Below, one piece after another: positions 25,492 through 32,719 of a stretch of DNA of 64,000 bases. This stretch comes from Thermococcus nautili (GTDB lineage Archaea > Methanobacteriota_B > Thermococci > Thermococcales > Thermococcaceae). The stretch covers positions 1,426,001-1,490,000 of the forward strand of contig NZ_CP007264.1 in NCBI RefSeq assembly GCF_000585495.1, given 5' to 3'. Positions within the stretch are counted from its first letter, which is position 1; every line of letters begins with the position of its first letter. A program made the position numbers and the translations under genes. The notes beneath the pieces are model-generated. The model saw only the letters and a program-made list of their open reading frames with translations. It did no database searches and had not been told where the DNA came from.

Positions 25492-25860
25492 CACCCCACG
25501 AGCCTTAAAACACCAAAACCTTTTTAAGTCTTGCAAGCGTAATAGAATCTCGGAGAGGCCACCGTAAAACAACCCAAGCTGGATGAGGTGTTTCAAGTTA
25601 CCCTCCAGCATTGGAGGGTTGACGCCGTAAGGCGTCCTTATCAAGAACTGCCCGTTGTGGCAGTTAAAAGCTCTAATGGTGGCCTCCAAGCCATAACCCC
25701 AATCCGGCTTCGCCGGTAGGGGTAACGGGCCGAAGACCCGGCCCGCGGGCTGAACCGAAAGGGGCAACCCGAGTAAGTAATGGGCCCGCAAACCGAACCG
25801 CCCGTTAGCGAGGGGTTAACTCGTTGGAACCCTCGCCCTTCAGGGCGGGGAGGAGGTCAG
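25492..25860 (+). mobile_element. TnpB-less IS605-derived element (MITE-like)
   Basis: 369 bp directly after TTTAC, ending CAGGGCGGGGAGGAGGTCAG, the same right-end sequence and the same target as the TnpB element at 1475-2924. It has no open frame of note. Inside are a TATA-like box and a long chain of perfect hairpins. The left end lacks the GC-rich hairpin seen in the TnpB element, so mobilisation in trans would need a different left-end recognition or the element is now fixed. Confidence 0.8.
25550..25860 (+). ncRNA. Candidate stand-alone omega-like RNA
   Basis: TATA-like CCTTTTTAAG at 25519-25528 predicts a start near 25550. Downstream, GAGGCCACC (25555-25563) pairs with GGTGGCCTC (25679-25687), enclosing CCCTCCA/TGGAGGG, GACGCC/GGCGTC and AACTGCC/GGCAGTT hairpins. 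Next come ACCCC/GGGGT enclosing CCGGC/GCCGG, GGGCC/GGCCC with loop GAAGACCC, GCGGGC/GCCCGC, and a terminal GC hairpin. The part from CCATAACCCC onward matches the right-end scaffold of the TnpB element with paired base changes. Expression and function are inferred. Confidence 0.65.
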
Positions 25861-26387
25861 TCGTCGTCTGGTCGCTGGCTTTCCTCTACACACTTCAGCA
25901 TCTCAAGCTCCTCCGCGGCTGGAAGTTCACCGTTCCAGTAGCGGACCTCAGTTACCGAACGATGGCACGGGAAGACGAGCGCGACAACTTCCTCGGAAGC
26001 TTTCTCTTCTGGGTGACGATGGGGATTATCTGCACGGTCTTTCCAAAGCTCATGGCGCTCTCGGCCCTGTGGGTCTCGACCTTCGGCGACTGCTTCAACG
26101 CCATTGCCGGACAGGCCCTCGGCGGACCGAGGATTCCCTGGAACCCTCGAAAGACCCTAATCGGAAGCGCAACGATGTTCATTGTTTCAGTTCTGGCCCT
26201 CTGGGGTGCACACAGGGTCCTCTCGCTCGACCCGAGCTGGGGCATTATCGCAGGCGTCGCCCTTCTCGCCACTCTACTCGAAAGCCTTCCCCTCCGCTCG
26301 GCCTACGACGAGTTCACGGTTCCCTTCGCAACAGCTCTCCTCCTGTGGCTCGTCTACGGTGGGTCTCTGCTGTCGCCGGTGTGGTGA

Positions 26388-27188
26388 TTAAACCCGCACA
26401 AACCCCCAGCTCCTGAAGTGCGTCTCTATGCCCTCCGTTTTTATCCCCAGCGAGCGAACCTCGTCGCGGAGCTCCGAGAGAAAAGCCCTGAAAAGCTCCT
26501 CTCTGGTTAGGACGCTGTAGCTTTCGGGAAACTCGGAGCGGAGCGTTTCCCGAAATTCGTTTCCGGCCTTTCGGAGGTTTAGAACCTCGAAGAAGTAGTA
26601 ATCGACAAAACCTTTCGTTTCCTCAACAATCCGTGAAACGTCGGTGACGCCCGGTATTATCGGGCTGACGAAGGCGTACGTTCTTATTCCTTCCTCGTGA
26701 AGCCTCTGGAGGGCGTTAATGCGGGCTTTCATAACCGGTGTTCGGGGCTCGAGAATAGATTTGTCACGGCCCTCAAAGGAGTTGAGAGTTAAGCCAACCT
26801 CAATCGAGCGGAAGAGCTTGAGAAGGTCGATATCCCTCGTCACGAGGGGCGATTTGGCGAGTATCGCGAGCTCATTCCTCTTGTCCATGAAGCGGAGCGT
26901 CGAGCGGGTGAGCTTTAGCCCGGCCTCGACCGGCTGGTAGGGGTCGCTCACCGTGGACATCACGACCTTTCCCTTCACGTGCTTCCTCGCAAGTTCGGGC
27001 GCGTTGATTTTGGCTATCACCCAGCTCCCCCATTCCTTCCCTCTGAACTCCCGAACGACGCTCTTGGCGTAGCAGTATGGGCAGGCGAAGGAACAGCCAA
27101 CGTACTGGTTGACGCTCCATGAAACGCCGGGAATCCGCGAGCGCGTGTAGAGGGATTTGGCCCTTCGCCTTACGACCTCAATCTTCAT
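26388..27188 (-). CDS. Radical SAM protein, SplB-like
   Basis: 266 residues with the iron-sulfur motif CxxxCxxC in GCSFACPYCYAKS (about residues 32-44), in the context SVNQYVGCSFACPYCYA typical of SplB-related radical SAM proteins. Length is short and no DNA-photolyase role should be assumed; archaeal members are uncharacterised. Later conserved parts are STVSDPYQPVE and SPIIPGVTD. ATG 27188 has no clear ribosome binding site and is divergent from the metalloprotease-like gene 37 bases away. Confidence 0.87.
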   Translation of the reverse strand: MKIEVVRRRAKSLYTRSRIPGVSWSVNQYVGCSFACPYCYAKSVVREFRGKEWGSWVIAKINAPELARKHVKGKVVMSTVSDPYQPVEAGLKLTRSTLRFMDKRNELAILAKSPLVTRDIDLLKLFRSIEVGLTLNSFEGRDKSILEPRTPVMKARINALQRLHEEGIRTYAFVSPIIPGVTDVSRIVEETKGFVDYYFFEVLNLRKAGNEFRETLRSEFPESYSVLTREELFRAFLSELRDEVRSLGIKTEGIETHFRSWGFVRV

Positions 27189-27225
27189 AAGCACGGGTAG
27201 GGACTACTCCTTAAAAGGTGGTCGC

Positions 27226-27873
27226 ATGGAAGTCGAGGTTCGGCACCGGCCCGTCCGCTATGCGAGGCTCGAAATCAAGCCCGACGGGAGAATCGTCGTG
27301 ACGGCGCCGGAGGGCTTTGACGTGAACGCTTTCCTCAAAAAGCATGAGAGGTGGCTGAGCAACCGGCTGAGGGAGCTCGAAGAAGTCAGGAGGGAATCGG
27401 CGAGAGGTTTCCCGTTCTTCGGCGAGTTCTACCGGCTCGAGCTGGGGAACGTTCGAGAAATTGAGCGCGGTGAGGATAAGCTAATCCTTCCCGCCGAGCG
27501 TGAGCGGGCGCGAAAGGCCCTGAAGGAGCTCCTGCGGGCCAGGGTAACGGCGCTCGTCGCCCTCTACTCCGTCCTGATGGGCCTTTCCCCCGGCAAAATC
27601 TACATCAGGAACCAGAAGACAAAGTGGGCGAGCTGTTCGAGCAGGGGAAACCTGAGCTTCAACCTCCGCCTCGTGGCTTTACCCGAGAGGCTGATTGAGT
27701 ACGTCGTAATCCACGAGATGGCGCATCTGCGCTACCTCGACCACTCCAAGGCTTTCTGGAGGCTCGTGGGGAGATTTTATCCGGGCTACGGAACCGCGAG
27801 ACGAGAGCTGAAGCGCTGGTGGGGGATAATCGAGGTCAACGAGGGGTGGAGATGGCTGGAGGGAAGGGAGTGA
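27226..27873 (+). CDS. YgjP/DUF45-type metallopeptidase-like protein
   Basis: 215 residues. The zinc site is VIHEMAHLRYLDHSKAFWRLV (HExxH with a downstream His, about residues 162-182), preceded by the family block NQKTKWASCSSRGNLSFNLRL. N-terminal strands resemble the SprT-like wss1/YgjP group. AAAGGTGG precedes ATG 27226. The 3' end overlaps the NfeD-like gene by 22 bases, so they are co-transcribed. Substrate unknown. Confidence 0.88.
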   Translation: MEVEVRHRPVRYARLEIKPDGRIVVTAPEGFDVNAFLKKHERWLSNRLRELEEVRRESARGFPFFGEFYRLELGNVREIERGEDKLILPAERERARKALKELLRARVTALVALYSVLMGLSPGKIYIRNQKTKWASCSSRGNLSFNLRLVALPERLIEYVVIHEMAHLRYLDHSKAFWRLVGRFYPGYGTARRELKRWWGIIEVNEGWRWLEGRE

Positions 27874-28247
27874 TTGGGAGAATCCTTAAGCTCATCGCAC
27901 TGATGGCGGACGAGATAATCGTTGCCATAGTTCTGCTCGCGGTTCTGCCAGCCCTGGGAATAGAAGTGCCAGCCCTCGTCACGGGGCTGATTCTGGGAAT
28001 CCTCCTCGTCAAGGACGTTCTGATAGCTCCGTACGTGCTCGGAGGCGGGCTCGAAAAACGGCCCCAGACCGGGCCCGAATCGCTCGTCGGCAGAACCGCT
28101 ATGGTTGTTGAGGACCTCTCGCCCGAGGGCCTCGTGAAGCTCGACGGTGAACTCTGGCGCGCGAAATGCCTTCACGGAACGGCGAGGAGGGGAGAGAAGG
28201 TCAGGGTCGTGGGGGTTGAGGGGACTAAACTTATTGTCGAGCCCTGA
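27852..28247 (+). CDS. NfeD-like membrane protein
   Basis: 131 residues: two hydrophobic helices (IIVAIVLLAVLPALGI and ALVTGLILGILLVKDVLIAPY) followed by an OB-fold-like C-terminal domain (LVGRTAMVVEDLSPEGLVKLDGELWRA...GEKVRVVGVEGTKLIVEP), as in NfeD proteins that partner stomatins and membrane proteases. GGTGGAG precedes ATG 27852, inside the upstream gene. No stomatin gene is next to it here. Confidence 0.83.
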   Translation: MAGGKGVIGRILKLIALMADEIIVAIVLLAVLPALGIEVPALVTGLILGILLVKDVLIAPYVLGGGLEKRPQTGPESLVGRTAMVVEDLSPEGLVKLDGELWRAKCLHGTARRGEKVRVVGVEGTKLIVEP

Positions 28248-28314
28248 ACTGTTGCTGTACTTCGGCATGACTCTGTTCGTCCTCTACGGAAAGCTCAGGT
28301 CACTAACAGAATGA
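28234..28314 (+). CDS. Possible very small membrane peptide after the NfeD gene
   Basis: A 26-codon frame beginning at TTG 28234 and overlapping the NfeD stop: SSPELLLYFGMTLFVLYGKL and RSLTE, a single hydrophobic helix with a basic end. It could be a genuine small membrane peptide or the remnant of a longer gene. No ribosome binding site is clear; ATG 28267 would leave only 15 residues. Confidence 0.3.
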   Translation: MSSPELLLYFGMTLFVLYGKLRSLTE

Positions 28315-28412
28315 CAAATCATGAATCCAAACTTTAACAAAGGGTTAACAGCGACAACGGCAAGGTATATTTATTCCGCAGAAAACGGCGTTTGTACTGC
28401 GAGGGAAGGCTC

Positions 28413-29087
28413 ATGGTTCACCTTTACATCATCCTCGACGAAGCGGGCGACATGGGCTTCTCAAAAGGCAGTAGCAGGTACTTCGTTATGGGTGCCATCG
28501 TAGCTAAAGCGGAAGACGTTAAGAAAATCCGCCGGATTCCCAAGAAGGCCAGAGGGAAACTCGGCAAGAAGAAAAAGGACATACCTGAACTCAAGGCCTC
28601 AAAGAGCAATGATAAAATAAGGAAATTTGTTCTCGATGAGCTTTACAAGTGCAAGAGCGCTCACGTCTCGGCGGTTTACATAAACAAGGCGAACACTTAC
28701 GGCTACATCAGGGAAAACAGTTTCCAGAAGGCAGTTCACTACAACTATCTTGCGAGGGTTCTGATAGTCGAGTCGCTAAAGAGCTACCTCGAGAGCATCG
28801 GTTACACCTCTGACAAGGCCCTAACCGTTGAGATATTCCTTGACAGGTACCACACAACAAAATTCCGGAAGAAGAATCTGGAGGAGTATATCAGAAAGAT
28901 GATAAGAGACGCATTCCCCTACGAAGTTAACGTGCTCGTGCATCAGAAGGACTCCCAGGGAGAACCGCTGATTCAGGTTGCGGACTTCGTTGTCAACGCG
29001 TTTTACAGAAAGCTCAACGGAAAGGGAAACCTCCTCACAAAGTTCGAGAGCTCAGGAAGAGTTCTTAAATTCAAGCAAATTTACTGA
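28413..29087 (+). CDS. DUF3800 domain protein
   Basis: 224 residues. It opens with YIILDEAGDMGFSKGSSRYFVMGAIV, the DUF3800 signature in which Asp and Glu of DEAG(D/N) lie in an RNase H-like first strand; later EIFLDRYHTT and QVADFVVNAFYRKLNG supply the other conserved acidic residues of the fold. Such proteins are common near mobile or defence genes in bacteria and archaea, but none has a settled activity. ATG 28413 lies about 45 bases after TATATTTATTCC. Lower GC and a gene-poor neighbourhood suggest a transferred accessory gene. Confidence 0.8.
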   Translation: MVHLYIILDEAGDMGFSKGSSRYFVMGAIVAKAEDVKKIRRIPKKARGKLGKKKKDIPELKASKSNDKIRKFVLDELYKCKSAHVSAVYINKANTYGYIRENSFQKAVHYNYLARVLIVESLKSYLESIGYTSDKALTVEIFLDRYHTTKFRKKNLEEYIRKMIRDAFPYEVNVLVHQKDSQGEPLIQVADFVVNAFYRKLNGKGNLLTKFESSGRVLKFKQIY

Positions 29088-29111
29088 AACCAAACGAGAA
29101 GCAGGAATCGG

Positions 29112-29190
29112 ACCCCGGGCCGCCATTTGCGCGTACCTCAAGGTACGCGGCGGACACCGGGACTTACCCTCATCTCCATACGTACGTTAC
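29112..29190. other. GC-rich structured segment after the DUF3800 gene
   Basis: CGCGTACC-TCAA-GGTACGCG forms a perfect hairpin inside GCCGCC...GCGG and CCCGG...CCGGG arms. The minus strand has GGTCCGATTCC, similar to a tRNA T-loop, but no acceptor, D or anticodon arm fits. Either a transcript-end hairpin or a decayed tRNA-like remnant. Confidence 0.4.
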
Positions 29191-29230
29191 GTGCGCTCTC
29201 TTTTAAAAGTTTAGGTGCAAGTTTGTGTAG

Positions 29231-29665
29231 CTAAGCTCCTCGTTGAACCCCCAACGAGCGAAGAACCTCGGTGATTTCCTCCGGGCGGTTGGTCGAGAAC
29301 GAAACGTCCCAGCCCTTCCGCCTCTTGAGGTAGACGCAGGCCTTTCCGGGCAAGGTGAAGTGGAGCGGTGCGTTGCAGGAAACCCAGCTGTTCCTCACGG
29401 CGAACCACTCGATTTCGTCAATCCTGATGGTTTTTCTGATGAAAAGGCCGAGGAAACCGCTGAGAAAGATTCTGTCCTCGTAAACCCTCACACGGAAGGC
29501 CATTGCCTCAAGGATTACCGCTATCGTGAGGGCCGTTGCAACGGTCATTATGAGGACGCCCTGACCGGTGGCGAAGCTCTCGTAGAGGCCGATTGACATA
29601 CCTATTATCGGAGGGACGAGCAGGGCGATTATCCACTTGGAATAGAGCGTTTCCTCATAGAGCAT
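29231..29665 (-). CDS. Small membrane protein, PH-domain-like
   Basis: 144 residues: two N-terminal hydrophobic helices (WIIALLVPPIIGMSIGLY and VLIMTVATALTIAVILEAM) followed by a beta-rich region RVRVYEDRIFLSGFLGLFIRKTIRIDEIEWFAVR resembling the bacterial-type PH (bPH2) fold of small membrane proteins. Not linked in an operon. Function unknown; family call is from pattern only. Confidence 0.6.
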   Translation of the reverse strand: MLYEETLYSKWIIALLVPPIIGMSIGLYESFATGQGVLIMTVATALTIAVILEAMAFRVRVYEDRIFLSGFLGLFIRKTIRIDEIEWFAVRNSWVSCNAPLHFTLPGKACVYLKRRKGWDVSFSTNRPEEITEVLRSLGVQRGA

Positions 29666-29729
29666 GGCCCATCGGTAGAGGTTCCCGCCAACGCTTTAAA
29701 CCCCTTCCCAAACCTATGGTGGTGATACG

Positions 29730-30161
29730 ATGGTTAGGGTAATGCCGGTTGACAAGCTGACCGACGATGACGTGAGGGAGATTCTGACGAAGTACCGGAA
29801 GATAGCCCTCGTTGGAGCCTCTCCGAAGCCCGAACGCGACGCGAACGACGTCATGCGCTACCTCCTTGAGAAGGGTTACGAGGTCTATCCCGTCAACCCC
29901 CGCTACTCTGAAGTCCTCGGGCGGAAGTGCTACCCGAGCGTTCTCGACATTCCTGACGAGGTCGAGATAGTTGACCTCTTCGTAAGGCCAGAGTTCACGA
30001 AGGACTACGTTGAGCAGGCGATAAAGAAGGGCGCGAAAGTTGTCTGGTTCCAGTTCGGGACCTATGACCGGGAAGCCTTCAGAAGGGCAAAGGAGGCGGG
30101 CCTTACGGCTGTCGCCCACCGCTGTATCAAGCAGGAGCACGCGAGGCTTGTGGGAGAATGA
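29730..30161 (+). CDS. CoA-binding domain protein (YccU/DUF-type)
   Basis: 143 residues, a single Rossmann CoA-binding domain: KIALVGASPKPERDANDVMRYLL near residues 24-46, VYPVNPRYSEVLGRKCYPSVLDIPDEVEIVDLFV, and the terminal HRCIKQEHARLV. Widely distributed; binds CoA in solved structures, role unknown. GGTGATACG precedes the ATG. Confidence 0.9.
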   Translation: MVRVMPVDKLTDDDVREILTKYRKIALVGASPKPERDANDVMRYLLEKGYEVYPVNPRYSEVLGRKCYPSVLDIPDEVEIVDLFVRPEFTKDYVEQAIKKGAKVVWFQFGTYDREAFRRAKEAGLTAVAHRCIKQEHARLVGE

Positions 30162-30218
30162 AGAAACCGGAAAAGCCGGTGAAAGAGGACATTAACTCCA
30201 AAAGAAAGAATAACGGGG

Positions 30219-30467
30219 TCATTTTCTAAGGTAGTGCCACCAGGGATATATCATCTTCCTCAGCCTACCCATGAACCCGCCGAATTTCACCGCGATAATT
30301 GACACAATCACGAACAGGACGATGAAGAACGTGGCCTCGGATTGTGTGTAGAACGCCCCCGATTTGAGTTCGTACCAGATGGCCAGAGGAATGGCGATTA
30401 TCAGCCCAATCCCCAGATACCAGAGGGCCCTGTACACGTATCGCTCGACGAAGAGCGCGAAATCCAT
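30219..30467 (-). CDS. Small membrane protein, unknown
   Basis: 82 residues with two hydrophobic segments (LWYLGIGLIIAIPLAIWYEL and ATFFIVLFVIVSIIAVKFGGF) and a basic C-terminus (RLRKMIYPWWHYLRK), so probably both termini inside. GGTGGTG precedes ATG 30467; the frame continues upstream without signals. No family recognised. Confidence 0.6.
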   Translation of the reverse strand: MDFALFVERYVYRALWYLGIGLIIAIPLAIWYELKSGAFYTQSEATFFIVLFVIVSIIAVKFGGFMGRLRKMIYPWWHYLRK

Positions 30468-30639
30468 AGCACCACCAGTATAGGGGCAACTTCTCTGATA
30501 AATAAACTTTTCGATGAATGAACTTAAGATAACACCATGAACGGGAATAATCATGCATCCTGATTATCGTATCGCAAAACCAGCATTTCAAAGGATATAG
30601 GGGTCTGAAAGATGTATTCCATGAGGGGCATCTAAAGTT

Positions 30640-31370
30640 GAGTAAAGTTGATAGAAACCCCCTTCAAAACTTGCACTTCCAAAAAAGCACTTACTGTTCC
30701 GCCAGCGCTTGCGAAGCTAACGCTAAAGGGGGTGTGGGGGTGTTAGCCCCCTCAGCAAGCTTTGCTTGCGCAAAGCTTGACCAAAATGGTTTAACTGTCC
30801 AGAAGGGCAGAGGGAAAGTTGCATGCGTTATCAAAAAGTCGATGGATTCAGGTTTACTCTTATGATAGCGTGTGGAGGGAAGTTTTTAGTTTTAAACAGC
30901 GCCCGGAGGGCGCTAACGGGAGGAAAACACGTTCAAAACTGGCAGGTTTGGAAGTAAACCCCCTAAGAACAAACTATTCAAAAGGCATGCCAACCTTGAT
31001 GAAACTTTGCTGGGCAAAGTTTCTTAACGTGGGGGCGAAGCCCCACTCCGGGCGTTTAAGAGTACAGAGCAAGCTTTAACAAAGCTTGACCAAAAGTTAG
31101 TAGCTCCTTGACAGAAAACCCACCACAAGGATTTTCCCAACACTCACAAAATCTGCCTTCCCATAGGAGAACACTCTCAAACGGCTTTAAAAAGGGGTTT
31201 ACTTCTCTTGACGCCCTTCGGGCGTCGATTTAAAAGCAAACCCACGACAAGGGGCAATTTAAACCGTTCTCATGTCAAAACAAGCCATTCAAAGAGAAAA
31301 TCATACTTAAGATTCAATTTTCCAGAAGGAGCTACGGACTTTGATGAAACTTTTGCTTGGCAAAAGTTTC
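30640..31370. repeat. Hairpin-rich gene-poor region next to tRNA-Leu
   Basis: The 903 bases from 30468 to 31370 hold no gene I can support. They contain at least seven perfect hairpins: 30756-30779 (CAAGCTTTGC arms), 30898-30914 (AGCGCCC), 31001-31023 (GAAACTTTGC), 31029-31046 (GTGGGG), 31070-31088 (CAAGCTTT), 31210-31226 (GACGCCC) and 31346-31370 (GAAACTTTTGC). The unit TTGATGAAACTTT...AAAGTTTCT occurs twice (about 30996 and 31341), and AAAGCTTGACCAAAA twice (30772 and 31081). The last hairpin directly abuts the tRNA 3' end. Confidence 0.7.
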
Positions 31371-31458
31371 TGGTGCGGGGGCGGGGATTTGAACCCCGGA
31401 ACCCCTGCGGGACGGGACCCTAAATCCCGCGCCTTTGGCCAGGCTCGGCTACCCCCGC
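31371..31458 (-). tRNA. tRNA-Leu, anticodon UAG, CCA encoded
   Basis: Acceptor stem GCGGGGG/CCCCCGC, D-arm GCC...GGC, anticodon stem-loop CGGGA-TTTAGGG-TCCCG with anticodon TAG, a long class II variable arm (CCC/GGG), T-arm CGGGG-TTCAAAT-CCCCG, discriminator A and encoded CCA at 31371-31373. 88 nt. A perfect hairpin starts immediately after the CCA. Confidence 0.96.
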
Positions 31459-31503
31459 GCGGAAGTGAGTTTTCGCTCCACCTTTAAAAGCTTTGAGGGG
31501 AAA

Positions 31504-31548
31504 GCCTTATAAGGATGTAAAGGAAGCTTTACGTAAAGGAAACTTTAC
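31504..31548 (+). promoter_or_regulatory. Promoter with tandem 16-bp palindromic operator
   Basis: TATA-like CCTTATAAGG at 31505-31514 is followed at once by two adjacent near-perfect palindromes, GTAAAGGAAGCTTTAC (31517-31532) and GTAAAGGAAACTTTAC (31533-31548), differing at one base. They lie over the expected transcription start and just before the ribosome binding site, so a bound protein would block initiation. The HTH protein encoded at 32510-32719 in the same operon is the obvious candidate. Confidence 0.75.
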
Positions 31549-31559
31549 ATGGTGGGAGC

Positions 31560-31856
31560 ATGGAACCCGGTTCATTGCTCGGTCTCCTGGTGGGCCTCGC
31601 GGTGGGATTATACCTTCCAACCATTTACAGAAGAAACGTAGGGTTTCAGCGTGATGAGAGGGCGGAGCGAATTGAAGAGAAAGCCTCCCTTTGGGCCCTC
31701 AACTTTGTTCAGATTACGAGTGGAGCGGGAGTAGCGTACTCGGCTTTCATAGCCGGAGATACCAGCACAGCGGCGTTCTCGTTCCTATTGGTTGCGTTCC
31801 TCACCGCCACAGTTGGGAGGCTTCTTTTAAAGGTGTACTACTCGAGGGTGATGTAA
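31560..31856 (+). CDS. DUF2178 membrane protein 1
   Basis: 98 residues. Two or three hydrophobic segments (LLGLLVGLAVGLYLPTIY; SFLLVAFLTATVGRLLL) around the DUF2178 hallmark RDERAERIEEKAS, and a C-terminus ending YYSRVM shared with its two downstream paralogues. Cytosolic acidic-basic loop between helices; function of the family unknown. Starts after GGTGGGAGC. First gene of a six-gene operon under the tandem operator. Confidence 0.8.
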   Translation: MEPGSLLGLLVGLAVGLYLPTIYRRNVGFQRDERAERIEEKASLWALNFVQITSGAGVAYSAFIAGDTSTAAFSFLLVAFLTATVGRLLLKVYYSRVM

Positions 31857-32144
31857 ATGAACTGGGCGGTGATTGTTCTCCTTATCGCGGCCCTCCTGAT
31901 TTACTGCACCACATTCTATCGCTTCATGAAGGAGACCGAAGGAATGAAAGACGAACGTGGGAGGCGTATAAACCAGGCGGCCTCTGAGGTGACCTTAATC
32001 ATCGTCCAGACCCTACTCCTAGCTTCTCTAGTGACAGTGGAGCTTTTTGAAAGCATAAACCCCAGCCTATTGCTGGCCCTTATATTCACCGTGGCCGTTC
32101 TTGGACACAGCATACTGAGGTATCACTACGCAAAGGTGATGTGA
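31857..32144 (+). CDS. DUF2178 membrane protein 2
   Basis: 95 residues, paralogue: hallmark MKDERGRRINQAASEVTLI at about residues 28-46, hydrophobic N-terminus (AVIVLLIAALLIYCTTFY) and terminal YHYAKVM. Begins directly after the stop of the first paralogue with no gap (TAAATG), GGTGATG upstream. Triplication of such a small gene suggests hetero-oligomer formation. Confidence 0.8.
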   Translation: MNWAVIVLLIAALLIYCTTFYRFMKETEGMKDERGRRINQAASEVTLIIVQTLLLASLVTVELFESINPSLLLALIFTVAVLGHSILRYHYAKVM

Positions 32145-32510
32145 ATGGGATTCAAGACAATCCACTTCCTGTTTCTCTTCGCGACTATGTTGCTGATGAG
32201 CTACTATTCCGGGATAAACACCTACCTGAGCTGGCTCTTCTTCACAATCACATGGCTCGGGGTGTTGCTCCTCCTGAGGGTGTATAACAAGAGGGAACCA
32301 ATAACCGACGAGAGGACAGAGCTGATAACCATGAAGAGCCTCTACAACGGAATGGGGATTGGTCTCGTGGTCTTCGGCTACGAGCTGATATGGCTTATTG
32401 GCCACGACAGCGAAACGGCAGTTCTGCTTTCCAAGTGGCTCATGTTACCCCTGCTTGCAGGCGTTTTGGCCGCGGCAATTCTGAAAGCCTACTACGAGAG
32501 GGTGATGTGA
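32145..32510 (+). CDS. DUF2178 membrane protein 3
   Basis: 121 residues with four hydrophobic stretches and the hallmark ITDERTELITMKSLYNGMG at about residues 46-64, ending YYERVM like the other two. Immediately follows paralogue 2 (TGAATG) and overlaps the HTH gene start (TGATG). In related operons DUF2178 proteins accompany XRE regulators and ABC exporters, as here. Confidence 0.8.
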   Translation: MGFKTIHFLFLFATMLLMSYYSGINTYLSWLFFTITWLGVLLLLRVYNKREPITDERTELITMKSLYNGMGIGLVVFGYELIWLIGHDSETAVLLSKWLMLPLLAGVLAAAILKAYYERVM

Positions 32511-32719
32511 TGCGCAACAGGTTGCGCGACCTTAGGGAGGCGAAAGGGCTAACTCAAGAAGAGCTCGCAAGGGCCTTAGGAGTTACGAGGCAGACGATTA
32601 TTGCGATTGAGAAAGGGAAATACGACCCCTCCTTAAGGCTGGCCTTCAAGATAGCGCGGTTCTTCGGCGTTAAAATCGAGGACATCTTCATCTACGAGGG
32701 TGATGAAAATGCTCGTTGA
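32510..32719 (+). CDS. XRE-family HTH regulator
   Basis: 69 residues, a single lambda-repressor-like HTH: MRNRLRDLREAKGLTQEELA, then RQTIIAIEKGKYDPSLRLAFKIARFFGVKIEDIF, as in small YozG-type regulators that control linked membrane-protein operons. Dimeric binding would suit the 16-bp palindromes in the promoter. Coupled by overlaps to the genes on both sides. Confidence 0.9.
   Translation: MRNRLRDLREAKGLTQEELARALGVTRQTIIAIEKGKYDPSLRLAFKIARFFGVKIEDIFIYEGDENAR

Larger units (their letters stand above)
25390..26387 (+). pseudogene. Polyprenol/dolichol-kinase-like membrane protein, disrupted by an insertion
   Basis: The N-terminal fragment (MGLSRRELIRKLWHVSPGILG..., 25390-25491) and the C-terminal fragment (VVVWSLAFLYTLQHLKLLRGW... 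to 26387) are the two parts of one SEC59/CTP-dependent lipid-kinase-like protein of about 210 residues; the conserved TFGDCFNAIAGQALGG and several membrane segments are in the second part. A 369-bp element sits between TTTAC (25487-25491) and 25861. The frame stops inside the element, so the full protein is not made. If one base at the right end belongs to the gene, the frame is restored exactly (WALY then VVVWS); if not, a 1-base change happened too. A chimeric frame beginning in the element could express the C-terminal part only. Confidence 0.85.

Noticed and set aside
29112-29190. A tRNA gene after the DUF3800 gene
   Set aside because: Only a T-loop-like GGTCCGATTCC is seen; the T-stem does not pair and no acceptor, D-arm or anticodon arm can be drawn.
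31208-31423. A small open frame overlapping tRNA-Leu
   Set aside because: It runs antisense through the whole tRNA and through hairpins, with no start signals.
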